Below, piece by piece: positions 49,512 to 58,577 of a stretch of DNA of 64,000 nucleotides (the stretch's first letter is position 1; each line of letters starts with the position of its first letter). Source of the stretch: Frigidibacter sp. SD6-1 (GTDB lineage: Bacteria; Pseudomonadota; Alphaproteobacteria; Rhodobacterales; Rhodobacteraceae); NCBI RefSeq assembly GCF_030143255.1, contig NZ_JARJNR010000001.1, positions 620,001 to 684,000 of the forward strand, given 5' to 3'. Made by a program: the position numbers and the translations under genes. The notes beneath the pieces were generated by a model, which saw only the letters and a program-made list of their open reading frames with translations, searched no databases and had not been told where the DNA came from.

Positions 49512-50843
49512 ATGGACGCGCAACTCAATATCGTCGGCGGCGGCATGGCCGGCTCCGAGGCCGCCTGGCAGGCGGCCAATCTGGGAATACGGGTCTGCAT
49601 CCACGAGATGCGCCCGAAAGTCGCGACCTTCGCCCACCGTACCGGCCATTTCGCCGAGATGGTCTGTTCCAACTCCTTCCGCTCCGACGATGATGAACGC
49701 AATGCGGTCGGTCTTCTGCATTGGGAAATGCGGGCGGCAGGTGGTCTCATCATGGAAATGGCGACGCGCCACCGGCTGCCTGCGGGCGGCGCTCTGGCGG
49801 TGGACCGCGATCCGTTTGCCGAAAGCGTGACGGAACGGCTGCGCTCTCATCCCAACATTTCCGTTTCAGATGAAGAGATTACAGAACTTCCCTCGAGTGG
49901 AAGCTGGATCATCGCCACCGGCCCGCTGACCTCCTCGCGCCTTGGCGAGGCAATCGCGGCCGAGACAGGCACTGAAGCGCTCGCCTTTTTCGACGCGATC
50001 GCCCCCATCGTCTATGCCGAAACGGTCGACATGTCGGTCGCCTGGATGCAGTCGCGCTATGACAAGGGCGAGACGGTCGAGGAGCAGACCGCCTACATGA
50101 ACTGCCCGATGGACAAGGCTCAGTACGAGGCCTTCATCGACGCGCTGCTGGCCGCCGACAAGACCCTGTTCCACGAAGGCGAAACGGCGGGCTATTTCGA
50201 CGGCTGCCTGCCCATCGAGGTGATGGCCGAACGCGGACGCGAAACCCTGCGCCATGGGCCGATGAAGCCGGTGGGGCTGACCAATGCGCACCGGCCGGAA
50301 CAGAAACCCTATGCGGTCGTGCAGCTCCGCCGCGACAATGCGCTTGGCACGCTCTACAATATCGTGGGCTTCCAGACCAAGATGAAGTACGGCGCGCAAG
50401 TGGATGTTTTCCGCAAGATTCCGGCGCTGGAAAATGCCTCCTTCGCCCGCCTCGGCGGCATTCACCGCAATACGTTCATCAACTCGCCGACGCTGCTCGA
50501 TGAAAGGATGCGGCTGAAGTCGCGCCCCAATATCCGCTTCGCTGGCCAGATCACCGGCGTCGAAGGCTATGTGGAGAGCGCCGCCATGGGCCTTCTGGCG
50601 GGCCGGATGGCGGCGGCGGAGATTCTGGGGCAGGACCTGGCGCCACCGCCACCGGAAACCGCAATGGGGTCGCTGATCCATCATATTGCCGGCGGGGCGG
50701 AGGCGAAGACCTTCCAGCCGATGAACGTGAATTTCGGCCTCTTCCCGCCCATCGACGCGAAGGGCGGCCGCAAGGGCCGCAAGGACCGCTACAAGGCCTA
50801 TACCGACAGGGCAAAGGCGGCTTTCACCCAATGGCTGTCGTAA
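49512..50843 (+). CDS. trmFO: Methylenetetrahydrofolate-tRNA-(uracil-5-)-methyltransferase TrmFO
   Basis: Folate- and FAD-dependent enzyme that makes m5U54 in tRNA. The 443-aa protein has the FAD site [11 protein letters not shown] (9-19), family motifs [12 protein letters not shown] and [12 protein letters not shown] (with the cysteine needed in the family), and [22 protein letters not shown] in the middle. The start is the ATG at 49512. Its end overlaps gluQ by 13 bp, another tRNA-modification gene. Confidence 0.96.
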   Translation: MDAQLNIVGGGMAGSEAAWQAANLGIRVCIHEMRPKVATFAHRTGHFAEMVCSNSFRSDDDERNAVGLLHWEMRAAGGLIMEMATRHRLPAGGALAVDRDPFAESVTERLRSHPNISVSDEEITELPSSGSWIIATGPLTSSRLGEAIAAETGTEALAFFDAIAPIVYAETVDMSVAWMQSRYDKGETVEEQTAYMNCPMDKAQYEAFIDALLAADKTLFHEGETAGYFDGCLPIEVMAERGRETLRHGPMKPVGLTNAHRPEQKPYAVVQLRRDNALGTLYNIVGFQTKMKYGAQVDVFRKIPALENASFARLGGIHRNTFINSPTLLDERMRLKSRPNIRFAGQITGVEGYVESAAMGLLAGRMAAAEILGQDLAPPPPETAMGSLIHHIAGGAEAKTFQPMNVNFGLFPPIDAKGGRKGRKDRYKAYTDRAKAAFTQWLS

Positions 50844-51676
50844 CCCGCTTCGCACCGTCGCCCACCGGACCCCTGCACCTCGGCCATGCCTATTCCGCGA
50901 TCGTCGCCCATGACATGGCACGGGCGGCGGGCGGGCGGTTCCTCCTCCGGATCGAGGATATAGACCGGTCGCGCGCGCGCCCCGAATGGGAACAGGCGAT
51001 CTTCGACGATCTTGCCTGGCTCGGGCTCGTGTGGGAGCAGCCGGTCATGCGCCAGTCGGACCGGCAGCCCGCCTATCGCGCGGCACTCGAAGAACTCTGG
51101 CGCGCCGGGTTCCTCTATGAATGTCACTGCTCGCGCCGCGACATCGAGGCGGCAGCAAGCGCCCCGCAGGAGGGCGCCAGCCCGCGCGTCGGCCCGGACG
51201 GGCCGATCTATCCGGGTACGTGCCGAAACCATGCGCGCAGAGGTGCCTTGCCCGCGGGCGCGCTTCGCCTAGACATGGCGCTTGCCGCGACGGCGCCGGT
51301 CGCGTTCCGCGAGGAAGGTGCCGGGAAGCGCGGCCGGATCACCGTGGTGCCCGATGACCTGGTCGGGACCGTCGGCGACGTGGTGCTTGCCCGCCGCGAC
51401 ATGGGCACTTCCTACCACCTGTCGGTCGTGGTCGACGATGCCGCGCAGGGCATCACCCATGTGACGCGCGGCGAAGACCTGTTCGAGGCGACGGCGATCC
51501 ATGTGCTCTTGCAGCGCCTTCTCGGCCTGCCGACGCCCGTCTATGACCACCACCGCCTGATCCGCGACGCAGCGGGCAAGCGCCTGGCCAAGCGCGACGA
51601 TGCCCGCGCGATCCGCAACTATCGCGAGGAGGGCGCGACGCCCGCAGACATCCGGCGGATGGTCGGCCTTGCCTGA
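50831..51676 (+). CDS. gluQ: Glutamyl-queuosine tRNA(Asp) synthetase
   Basis: GluRS paralogue that attaches glutamate to queuosine 34 of tRNA(Asp), without the anticodon-binding domain. The 281-aa protein starts [20 protein letters not shown] (HLGH at 16-19), has a zinc-binding CHCSRRDIE region and the KMSKS-like KRLAKRDDA. It overlaps the trmFO end by 13 bp. The next hairpin-plus-box copy lies 12 bp after its stop. Confidence 0.94.
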   Translation: MAVVTRFAPSPTGPLHLGHAYSAIVAHDMARAAGGRFLLRIEDIDRSRARPEWEQAIFDDLAWLGLVWEQPVMRQSDRQPAYRAALEELWRAGFLYECHCSRRDIEAAASAPQEGASPRVGPDGPIYPGTCRNHARRGALPAGALRLDMALAATAPVAFREEGAGKRGRITVVPDDLVGTVGDVVLARRDMGTSYHLSVVVDDAAQGITHVTRGEDLFEATAIHVLLQRLLGLPTPVYDHHRLIRDAAGKRLAKRDDARAIRNYREEGATPADIRRMVGLA

Positions 51677-51687
51677 TCCTTTCACGC

Positions 51688-51727
51688 TGGATCAAATATC
51701 CCGGGAGCGCGAGGGCAGAGCCCTCGC
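51688..51727 (-). terminator. Hairpin-plus-box element, copy 4, after ornithine cyclodeaminase gene
   Basis: An 8-bp stem (51709-51716 with 51720-51727, loop AGA) is followed on the minus strand by CTCCCGGGATATTTGATCC (51688-51706). It lies 3 bp after the stop of the minus-strand gene and could end both convergent transcripts. Confidence 0.6.
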
Positions 51728-51730
51728 TCT

Positions 51731-52798
51731 TCACGCCGCCTGCGCCGCCTTCTTGCGCAGGAGCATGCCGTAGAGGTCGCGAGGATCGTCGGGGTCGGCG
51801 ATCATGTCGAGATCCTCGCTGAACTTCAGGCTCTTCGGCAGGGCCTTCAGCTGGCCGAGCACATAGCGCAGCGCCGAAAAATCCTCGATCGCGAAACCGA
51901 CAGAATCGAAAAGCGTGATCGCGCGTCCGTCTTCGCGGCCCCGGATCGCGCCGGTCATCACCTGCCACAATTCCTTCACCGGATAGTCGGCGGCAAGCTG
52001 CTGGATCTCGCCCTCGATCCGGGTCTGAGGAGGATATTCCACGAAAATATCGGACCTTAGCAGGATATCCTTATGCAGCTCGGTCTTGCCCGGGCAATCG
52101 CCGCCGACCGCGTTGATATGAACGCCCGAACCGACCATGTTGTCGCTGAGGATCGTCGCATATTGCTTGTCGGCGGTGACGGTCGTGATGATCTGCGCCC
52201 CGAGGATCGCCTCTTCGGCACTCTTGCAGGAAACGACCTTCAGTTTCGATCCCGCAAGGTTCGCCGCGCATTTCTTCGTCGCCGCCGGGTCGATATCGTA
52301 AAGGCGAACCTCGGCGACCCCGCAGATGGCCTGGAAGGCCAGGGCCTGGAATTCCGCCTGCGCGCCATTGCCGATCAGCGCCATCACGGTTGATCCTTCG
52401 GGCGCCAGCCATTTCGCGGCGAGCGCCGACATCGCGGCGGTGCGGAGCGCGGTCAGGATCGTCATTTCGGTCAGCAGGACCGGGTAGCCGGTGTTGACGT
52501 CGGCCAGAAGCCCAAAGGCGGTAACGGTTTGCAGGCCTTCCTTCATGTTCTTCGGATGGCCGTTCACATATTTGAACCCATACATCTCGCCGTCCGAGGT
52601 CGGCATCAGCTCGATCACGCCGACGTCGGAATGGGAGGCGACGCGCGGGGTCTTGTCGAACAGGGGCCAGCGGCGGAAATCGGCCTCGATCTCATCCGCT
52701 ATATCTTTCATCACCCGCTCGACGCCTAGGTGAAGAACGAGCCGCATCATGTTGTCCACGCTGACAAACGGGACGATGTTCAAATTCTGCTTCATCAT
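51731..52798 (-). CDS. ocd: Ornithine cyclodeaminase
   Basis: Converts L-ornithine to L-proline and ammonia with bound NAD; it would act on the ornithine released by the arginase just upstream. The 355-aa protein of the OCD/mu-crystallin family has MYGFKYVNGHPKN, TALRTAAMSALAAK, the dinucleotide-binding ALIGNGAQAEFQ and AVGGDCPGKTELH. The ATG at 52798 lies one base after the arginase stop; a second ATG follows directly. It is coupled to the arginase gene. Confidence 0.95.
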   Translation of the reverse strand: MMKQNLNIVPFVSVDNMMRLVLHLGVERVMKDIADEIEADFRRWPLFDKTPRVASHSDVGVIELMPTSDGEMYGFKYVNGHPKNMKEGLQTVTAFGLLADVNTGYPVLLTEMTILTALRTAAMSALAAKWLAPEGSTVMALIGNGAQAEFQALAFQAICGVAEVRLYDIDPAATKKCAANLAGSKLKVVSCKSAEEAILGAQIITTVTADKQYATILSDNMVGSGVHINAVGGDCPGKTELHKDILLRSDIFVEYPPQTRIEGEIQQLAADYPVKELWQVMTGAIRGREDGRAITLFDSVGFAIEDFSALRYVLGQLKALPKSLKFSEDLDMIADPDDPRDLYGMLLRKKAAQAA

Positions 52799-52799
52799 T

Positions 52800-53723
52800 T
52801 CAGTAGCTCCGCGTCGGCCGGTCGAAGACCTTGCGGCCCATGAGAGAGCCCACAAGCTCAACCATCAGTTTGGCGGTCCGGCCGCGTTCGTCGAGGAACG
52901 GGTTCAGCTCGACCAGGTCGAGCGACGTGACGAGAGCGCTTTCGTGCAAGAGCTCCATCACCAGATGCGCTTCGCGGAAGGTGGTGCCGCCGGGAACCGT
53001 CGTGCCGACGGCGGGCGCGATCGACGGGTCGAGGAAATCGACGTCGAGCGAGACATGCAGCAGGCCGTTCTCGGCCCGAACCCGCTCCAGGAATTCGCGC
53101 AAGGGCGCGACGATGCCGCGCTCGTCAAGGACGCGCATGTCGCAGATCACCATGTCGGTCTTCAGAAGCGAGGCATGTTCGGCCGGATCGACCGAACGGA
53201 TGCCATAAAGGCAGATATGGTCCTCGGGCACCGGATCGGGGAAGGGCGGGAAGGCGTCGAAGCCGCTGTGGCCGGCGATATAGGCTACGGGCGTTCCATG
53301 CAGGTTGCCGGACTGGGTGGTCAGCGGCGTGTGAATGTCGGAATGGGCGTCGAGCCAGAGGACGAAGAGCGGGCGGCCCTCGGACCGGGCATGGCGCGCA
53401 GCGCCCGAGACCGAGCCGAGCGCCAGCGAATGGTCGCCGCCGAGGATGATCGGGAAGGCGCCGGTCGCCAGCGCCTCGGCGGTGCGGTCGGCGAGCGCTG
53501 CGGTCCAGCCCACGGTTTCGGCAAGCGAATGGACGGCGGGGTTCGGGCAGGAGACCGGCGCGAGCGTCGGCAGCGCCACATCGCCCCAGTCGGCGACCGT
53601 GTGGCCGAGGTCGGTAATCGAGGCGCCGAGCCCTGCGACGCGGTAGGCGGCGGGGCCCATCAGGCAGCCCGCGCGTTTCTGGCCGCTGTCGATGGGTGCG
53701 CCGATGAGAATGCAGTTCGTCAT
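52800..53723 (-). CDS. rocF: Arginase
   Basis: Hydrolyses L-arginine to ornithine and urea. The 307-aa protein has the two-manganese site: His98 in GGDHS, Asp125, His127 and Asp129 in LDAHSD, Asp227 and Asp229 in SLDVDFLDP. The ATG at 53723 is preferred to upstream in-frame codons that run into the regulator. It forms an operon with ocd, giving a short route arginine-ornithine-proline, and is divergent from an Lrp-type regulator. Confidence 0.96.
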   Translation of the reverse strand: MTNCILIGAPIDSGQKRAGCLMGPAAYRVAGLGASITDLGHTVADWGDVALPTLAPVSCPNPAVHSLAETVGWTAALADRTAEALATGAFPIILGGDHSLALGSVSGAARHARSEGRPLFVLWLDAHSDIHTPLTTQSGNLHGTPVAYIAGHSGFDAFPPFPDPVPEDHICLYGIRSVDPAEHASLLKTDMVICDMRVLDERGIVAPLREFLERVRAENGLLHVSLDVDFLDPSIAPAVGTTVPGGTTFREAHLVMELLHESALVTSLDLVELNPFLDERGRTAKLMVELVGSLMGRKVFDRPTRSY

Positions 53724-53826
53724 GGTCGGTCCTTGGTCATTTTCGCCATGATGCCGCCCTCTTGCGTCAGCCTGAAAGCGATTTATTGTCGGTTTGCGCG
53801 AGGCTTTGATCGAAATGGCGGGAAGA

Positions 53827-54267
53827 ATGACCGATTTGGACGATACCGACCAGCGGCTGGTGGCGGAGTTGCGCCGGGACGGGCGTGCCGCGCTTTCCGA
53901 TCTTGCCGACCGTCTGGGGCTGGCGCGTGCGACGGTCAGGGCGCGGCTCGAACGACTGCAGGCGCGCGGCGAGATCATCGGCTTCACCGTGCTGACGCGC
54001 GGCGATGTCAGCGCTTCGCCGGTGCGCGGGCTGATGATGATCGCGATCGAGGGGCGCGGGCAGGAGCGGATCACCGCGCGCATCCTTGGCCTGCCTGAGG
54101 TTCAGGCGGTCCATTCGACCAATGGCCGCTGGGATCTCGTGTGCGAACTGGGGACGAGGACTCTGGAGGAGCTGGATGCGCTGATACTCAAGGTGCGCGG
54201 CTATGAGGGTGTGCTGGCGAGCGAGACCAACCTGCTTCTGTCGACCAAACGGCCCGGTCGGCGTTAG
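53827..54267 (+). CDS. Lrp/AsnC-family regulator
   Basis: A 146-aa regulator with an N-terminal winged helix-turn-helix (about 5-55; DLADRLGLARATVRARLERL) and a C-terminal RAM ligand domain. It is divergent from rocF-ocd across 103 bp, so it is probably the arginine- or ornithine-responsive regulator of that operon, as ArgR/PutR-type Lrp proteins are elsewhere. The ATG at 53827 follows GGGAAGA; one at 53815 is possible. Its stop overlaps that of dsbB in TTAG. Confidence 0.9.
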   Translation: MTDLDDTDQRLVAELRRDGRAALSDLADRLGLARATVRARLERLQARGEIIGFTVLTRGDVSASPVRGLMMIAIEGRGQERITARILGLPEVQAVHSTNGRWDLVCELGTRTLEELDALILKVRGYEGVLASETNLLLSTKRPGRR

Positions 54268-54722
54268 CCCCGCCGCGTGGCGGCCCGGACCCAGATCGCC
54301 GCGAGGCTGAGCGAGAGGAGCGCGTTCCAGGACGCCATCGACAGGCCGAATAGCGACCAGGCGACCTCGTCGCAGCGAATGAGCGGCGCGTTGAGGATCT
54401 GGTTCATCAGATCGTCCGCTGACAGGCCGCCGACATCGCCCGACGTGCAGGTCGTCGGCCCGAGCCAGAAGCCGCGCTCGACGCCCGTATGATAGATGCC
54501 GACCCCGGCGGTGGCGAGGGCCGCAACAGCGCCGAGCCAGGCGAGTTCCGCGCGCCGCGTGGAAAGGCAAAGCGCACCGATCACGATGGCGGCGGCATGC
54601 GGCCAGCGCTGCCACAGGCAAAGCTTGCAGGGGGCATAGCCAAACGCCTGAAAGATGAAGGCTCCGGCCAGAAGGGCAAGCGATCCGCCTGCGGCGAGAA
54701 GGACGAGACGGTTCCGGGTCAT
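54264..54722 (-). CDS. dsbB: Disulfide bond formation protein B
   Basis: Inner-membrane quinone reductase that reoxidises DsbA. The 152-aa protein has four hydrophobic helices, the first redox pair Cys32/Cys35 (CKLC) after helix 1 and the second pair Cys92 and Cys117 in the second periplasmic loop. The ATG overlaps the stop of the upstream membrane gene (ATGA). It converges on the Lrp gene, with stop codons sharing two bases. Confidence 0.94.
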   Translation of the reverse strand: MTRNRLVLLAAGGSLALLAGAFIFQAFGYAPCKLCLWQRWPHAAAIVIGALCLSTRRAELAWLGAVAALATAGVGIYHTGVERGFWLGPTTCTSGDVGGLSADDLMNQILNAPLIRCDEVAWSLFGLSMASWNALLSLSLAAIWVRAATRRG

Positions 54723-55297
54723 AGGTATTTCACCAAGGCAAATCCACCGACGAGCAGCAGCATGAACAAGCTGAACAGGAGCCCCAGCCGAGCCTCGATG
54801 AAGGTCCGTATCGGCGCCCCAAACCGCCACAGAAGACCCGCGACAACAAAGAACCGCAGGCCGCGGGCGATGACAGAGGCGAGGATGAACACCGGAAGTG
54901 ACAGCCCCGTCCAGCCCGACATGATGGTGATGACCTTGAAAGGAAAGGGCGTCACCCCCGCGATCAGCACGGCCCAGGCGCCATAGGCGTTGAAACGTTC
55001 GGCGAAAAGGTCCGCAGCCTCCGCCTTGCCGTAGAACGTCAGGATCGGCTGGCCGATCGTCTCCCACAGCACGGCGCCGATGAAATAGCCGAAAAGCCCG
55101 CCGAGGACCGACGTTACCAGCGCGATCGTGGCGATCAGCCAGGCGCGGGATGGCCGCGCGATGATCATGGGGATCATCAGGACATCCGGCGGGATGGGGA
55201 AGAACGAGCTCTCGACGAAGGAAACCGTGCCAAGCGCCCAAAGCGCCTTGGGGTGGTCCGCAAGGCGGATCGTCCAGTCATACAAAGCTCTGATCAT
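54719..55297 (-). CDS. YqaA/DedA-like VTT-domain membrane protein
   Basis: A 192-aa multi-span membrane protein of the YqaA branch of the SNARE-associated/DedA (VTT) family; these proteins are linked to lipid flipping and envelope homeostasis. Typical features are FVESSFFPIPPDVLMIPM with Glu and Pro at the re-entrant loop, GGLFGYFIG, and the second loop TPFPFKVITIMSG. It is coupled to dsbB by ATGA overlap. Confidence 0.88.
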   Translation of the reverse strand: MIRALYDWTIRLADHPKALWALGTVSFVESSFFPIPPDVLMIPMIIARPSRAWLIATIALVTSVLGGLFGYFIGAVLWETIGQPILTFYGKAEAADLFAERFNAYGAWAVLIAGVTPFPFKVITIMSGWTGLSLPVFILASVIARGLRFFVVAGLLWRFGAPIRTFIEARLGLLFSLFMLLLVGGFALVKYL

Positions 55298-55434
55298 TCT
55301 TCCTGTCCGGAACTGCCGGTGTCCTTAGGCCACGGCGCAAATGCGCCGTCAAGACGACTGGTCCTTTCGCGCCCGCCATAGTTCGGGCTATCCTTGAGCA
55401 GAAAGGGCGCCCATAGGTGCGCCAAGGGGGTCTC

Positions 55435-56289
55435 ATGAAGTGGCAGGGTCGGCGCGGCAGCGACAATATCGAGGACCGGCGGCGCATGTCGGCCGGTGGC
55501 GCCATCGGCGGTGGCGGGCTGGGCCTCGTGGTCGTGGCGCTGCTGGTGTGGGCGCTTGGCGGCGATCCGATCGCGGTCCTGCAGCAGGGGATGGGCGCCC
55601 AGCAGATCGGCGGCACCGGCGGCGGAGAGGTCACCGAAGCCGACGAGCGGGCCGCCCAGTTCGTTTCGGTGACGCTTGCCGATACCGAGGCAATCTGGAG
55701 CCAGATATTCGAACAGGAGCTGGGCAGGGCCTATCGGCCGGTGACGCTCGTCCTCTTCAAGGGCGGCACCCAGTCGGGCTGCGGCGGCGCCTCGGCGATG
55801 ACCGGGCCGTTCTATTGCCCGCTCGACAAGAAGGTCTATCTCGACACCGATTTCTTCGCGACCCTCTCGCAGCGGCTTGGCGCCAAGGGCGATTTCGCCG
55901 CCGCCTATGTCGTGGCACACGAGATCGGGCATGCGGTGCAGGATCAGCTTGGCATCCTTGCGAAGACCACGCAGATCCGCAAGCAATCGAGCGAGGCCGA
56001 CAGCAATGCGATTTCGGTGCGGGTCGAGCTGCAGGCCGACTGTTTCTCGGGCGTCTGGGCGCGTTACGCGGCCGATCAGCTTGGCACGCTTGAACAGGGC
56101 GATATTCAGGAGGCGGTGAATGCCGCAGCGCAGATCGGCGACGATACGCTGCAACGGAACGCGGGTCAGCGCCCGATGCCCGACAGCTTTACCCATGGCA
56201 CATCGGACCAGCGTCAGAAGTGGCTTGCGACCGGATATCAGCAGGGCACGATCCGCGCCTGCGATACATTTTCGGCGAGCGCGCCCTGA
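55435..56289 (+). CDS. Neutral zinc metallopeptidase, YpfJ family
   Basis: A 284-aa membrane-anchored peptidase of the PF04228 family: a cytoplasmic basic head with DNIEDRRRM, a membrane helix at about 21-42, and a periplasmic domain with the zinc motif HEIGH (His162, Glu163, His166) and QADCFSGVWARYA further on. Paired cysteines (Cys116, Cys128) may bridge. The ATG at 55435 follows a ribosome site AGGGGGTCTC. Substrate is unknown. Its end is 54 bp before the tRNA gene. Confidence 0.92.
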   Translation: MKWQGRRGSDNIEDRRRMSAGGAIGGGGLGLVVVALLVWALGGDPIAVLQQGMGAQQIGGTGGGEVTEADERAAQFVSVTLADTEAIWSQIFEQELGRAYRPVTLVLFKGGTQSGCGGASAMTGPFYCPLDKKVYLDTDFFATLSQRLGAKGDFAAAYVVAHEIGHAVQDQLGILAKTTQIRKQSSEADSNAISVRVELQADCFSGVWARYAADQLGTLEQGDIQEAVNAAAQIGDDTLQRNAGQRPMPDSFTHGTSDQRQKWLATGYQQGTIRACDTFSASAP

Positions 56290-56343
56290 ACCTTGAATGG
56301 CGCTTGAAAGCGTGATCCGGGACGGCTAAGGGTCGTTCCGGTG

Positions 56344-56427
56344 GCCCGAGTGGCGGAATGGTAGACGCAGCGGATTCAAAATCCGTCGCCGCAAGGTATG
56401 CGAGTTCGAGTCTCGCCTCGGGCACCA
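56344..56427 (+). tRNA. tRNA-Leu(CAA)
   Basis: An 84-base tRNA with encoded CCA. Acceptor stem GCCCGAG/CTCGGGC, D-arm with GGTAGACGC, anticodon loop TTCAAAA giving CAA (reads UUG), a long type II variable arm (CGCCGCAAGGTATGCG region) and the T-arm GAGTTCGAGTCTC. All arms pair; it should be functional. Confidence 0.96.
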
Positions 56428-56814
56428 GATTTCCAGCGAATCGCCAAGGCCGATGATGGCGACAAAGCAGGTGCGGTGTGCTCACGATCTCGAGACGCGC
56501 GATCGCCATCGTTGCCGCGGACCGTCTGCCTTTCGGCAGCCCGTCATCCCTATTGTTGGGGTTTTGGCGACTATATACCGCGTCTCCGTCGTGCGGTATG
56601 CGATAGTGTGCAGCGAGCGGGCTTTTCGGCGGGGATTTGTCCGCCTGGTGGAAATAATACCTGTCCCCATGTGACGCTACGTCAGGGATGGATGGGAGTG
56701 TCTGCCCAAATTCCGCCACAATTAGAGTGGAATAAATAACCTATTCGTAAGTATAAATTCTCTATTCTCTTTCAGACGACCCTTCGGGGATTTTGTAACT
56801 GGCCCGTGTGATTG
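56428..56814. other. Gene-free stretch between the tRNA and the Hint cluster
   Basis: The right half (about 56715-56780) is visibly richer in A and T than the rest of the window and probably carries the promoter of the first Hint gene. No integrase, direct repeat of the tRNA 3' end or small gene could be made out. Confidence 0.55.
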
Positions 56815-57369
56815 ATGGCCGCTTTTGTTGGAACCGCGACATTGCCTTGTCTGACCTCAGGTACATTCATCACGACACTCAGGGGCGAAAAGCCGGTGGA
56901 ACAGCTTGTTCCCGGTGACCGTGTCGTGACCCGCGATGACGGATTGCAGACCGTACGCTCGGTGCGCCGTCGCGATTTCGATTATGGCCAGCTTGCCTCT
57001 GCGCCGCACATGCAGCCGGTGCTCGTCACGGTTGGCGCCGTCTCGCGCGGGTTGCCGGAACGGGAGCTGCTGGTCAGCCCGTCGCTGCGCATCCTGACCC
57101 AGACCGCAGGCCGCGACCACCTGGTGGCGGCAAGCGAGATGACTGACGGCCATGCGATCCGCAGCTGCTCGGTCCTCGGCGTGCGCTATGTCCATGTCGG
57201 CTTCGACCGCGACGAGGTGATCCTCGCCAACGGTATCTGGCTCGAGGCCTTTCAGCTGGCCGACCGGCAGGGCGATGTACCGCCGTCGGCGCAAACGGAG
57301 GAATATCTGGCGCTGTTTGCCCCGGGGCAGGACAGCGAAACGGTCGTGGCGCGTCAGGATTGGATCTGA
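56815..57369 (+). CDS. Hint (Hedgehog/intein)-domain protein 1, lacks the block B histidine
   Basis: A 184-aa protein that is almost only a Hint_2-type domain. It opens ATLPCLTSGTFITT with the nucleophile-position Cys12 and shows GDRVVTRDDGLQTVRSV, as in the two Hint proteins downstream. Where they have His after VSP/LSP (SPEH, SPQH) this one has SPSLR, so the block B catalytic histidine is replaced by Leu91. Self-cleavage is therefore doubtful. No signal peptide is seen. The start is the ATG at 56815, with TTG one codon before; the ribosome site is weak. It lies first of three Hint genes. Confidence 0.82.
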   Translation: MAAFVGTATLPCLTSGTFITTLRGEKPVEQLVPGDRVVTRDDGLQTVRSVRRRDFDYGQLASAPHMQPVLVTVGAVSRGLPERELLVSPSLRILTQTAGRDHLVAASEMTDGHAIRSCSVLGVRYVHVGFDRDEVILANGIWLEAFQLADRQGDVPPSAQTEEYLALFAPGQDSETVVARQDWI

Positions 57370-57435
57370 CGCGCGGGGATGGAACGGTGGTCCGATTTTG
57401 GGCGGCCGGTAACGAGTAAGGTCGAGGAGTTGCGA

Positions 57436-57543
57436 ATGATGACGGTTCTGGTACTTCTGTCCTGCGGTCTTCTGGGGCTGTCGTACCCGGTGTTTGCGGC
57501 TCTGCCGCAACGTTGCCGCGTCGCGGATCGGTCTTCGATCTGA
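57436..57543 (+). CDS. Possible small exported peptide (35 aa) within the Hint cluster
   Basis: A short ORF with a proper ribosome site (GAGGAG, six bases before the ATG at 57436). The product begins with MMTVLVLLSCGLLGLSYPVFAA, that is, a short start, a hydrophobic run and an Ala-x-Ala-like end, consistent with a signal peptide or lipoprotein-like leader with one cysteine; about 12 residues would remain. It is not recognised, and could be chance. Direction is the same as the Hint genes. Confidence 0.35.
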   Translation: MMTVLVLLSCGLLGLSYPVFAALPQRCRVADRSSI

Positions 57544-57607
57544 CGGTTCCGATGCCGGGCGGTGTGCCCGGTGTCCTGGGTGATATTGAGTAGAGGGTTA
57601 AAGGTCG

Positions 57608-58288
57608 ATGAAGCACACTTTCTTTCAGACTGAGCGAGACAAGGCGGATCAGATTTCCGACCTCACCGAGACGCGCCTTGAGGGCGCGGCGGGCGAGGAG
57701 CGGTTGGTCGGGGCCAAGGGACGCGACGGTCAGGCGAGCGATGTCGCCGACTATTCCGACGCCGCCCCCTGCTTCACGCCGGAAAGCGAGATTCTGACCG
57801 ACCGCGGGCCGGTTGCCGCGAAGCTTCTGAAAGTCGGCGACCGGGTCATGACCCGCGATCACGGCCTTCAGACGGTGCGCCGGATCGGCCGTCGCCAGTT
57901 CGGATGGCGCGCGCTTGGCCTGATCCCCCTCCTGCGTCCGGTTGTGATCGAGGCAGGCGCGCTCGGCCATGGCCTGCCCGCGCGTCAGATCGCCCTGTCG
58001 CCAGAGCATGGTATCGCGAGCGCCAGCGCCAACGGTCTTGGCATCCAGATCGTTCAGGCGAAGCGCTATGTCGGCATCGCGGGTGTCGAACGGGGCGCCT
58101 TCCACAATGTGACCTACATCCAGATCGCGCTCGACCAGCCCGCCCTCGTGAACGTTTCCGGGCTTTGGTGCGAGACTCGGGCGGCTGCGGATACTGCAAT
58201 CGGGGCCGTCGCGAAGGCGATCGTCGACGCCTGCGCGGCGCCCGCAACCGCCACCAAGAACAAGGGCGCGGTCGGCTTCGCCGCCTGA
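57608..58288 (+). CDS. Hint-domain protein 2
   Basis: A 226-aa protein with about 50 charged N-terminal residues, then a Hint_2-type domain beginning APCFTPESEILT with Cys55 and continuing with GDRVMTRDHGLQTV and the block B LSPEH with His134. The essential Cys and His are present. The C-terminal tail (about 190-226) is rich in Ala and Lys and unlike the other two. No signal peptide or membrane helix is seen. The ATG at 57608 follows AAAGGTCG. A strong terminator closes the gene. Confidence 0.85.
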   Translation: MKHTFFQTERDKADQISDLTETRLEGAAGEERLVGAKGRDGQASDVADYSDAAPCFTPESEILTDRGPVAAKLLKVGDRVMTRDHGLQTVRRIGRRQFGWRALGLIPLLRPVVIEAGALGHGLPARQIALSPEHGIASASANGLGIQIVQAKRYVGIAGVERGAFHNVTYIQIALDQPALVNVSGLWCETRAAADTAIGAVAKAIVDACAAPATATKNKGAVGFAA

Positions 58289-58322
58289 AGGCTCTTGGCC
58301 ACTACATCCTGTGTTCCGCCGG

Positions 58323-58359
58323 TAACGCCAGACAGCTATCTGGCGTTATTTGGTTTTTT
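58323..58359 (+). terminator. Rho-independent terminator after Hint protein 2
   Basis: A perfect 10-bp stem (TAACGCCAGA, 58323-58332, with 58339-58348), loop CAGCTA, followed by ATTTGG and six T. Confidence 0.9.
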
Positions 58360-58577
58360 CATGCACGACGCGTCTGAAAGCTGATATTGCAATGCGACCT
58401 ATTCGTTGATCGGTATTCAGGTGTGCAGTAAGGGCGGACTTGCGGCTAAATGCAGCCGTAAGCAGCCTTAGAAATAGCCAATTTGGACGGCATTAACCTT
58501 TCCGAAGGGCGGAGAGCGGCGGTTGTTCGCGACATGCTCGGACGGAAGCGGACATAGACGACTGACAGTAATACCTC

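Noticed and set aside
56398-56739. A 113-codon plus-strand ORF starting inside the tRNA-Leu gene
   Set aside because: Its first residues (MRVRVSPRAP) are a translation of the tRNA T-arm, a common false call; no ribosome site or domain.
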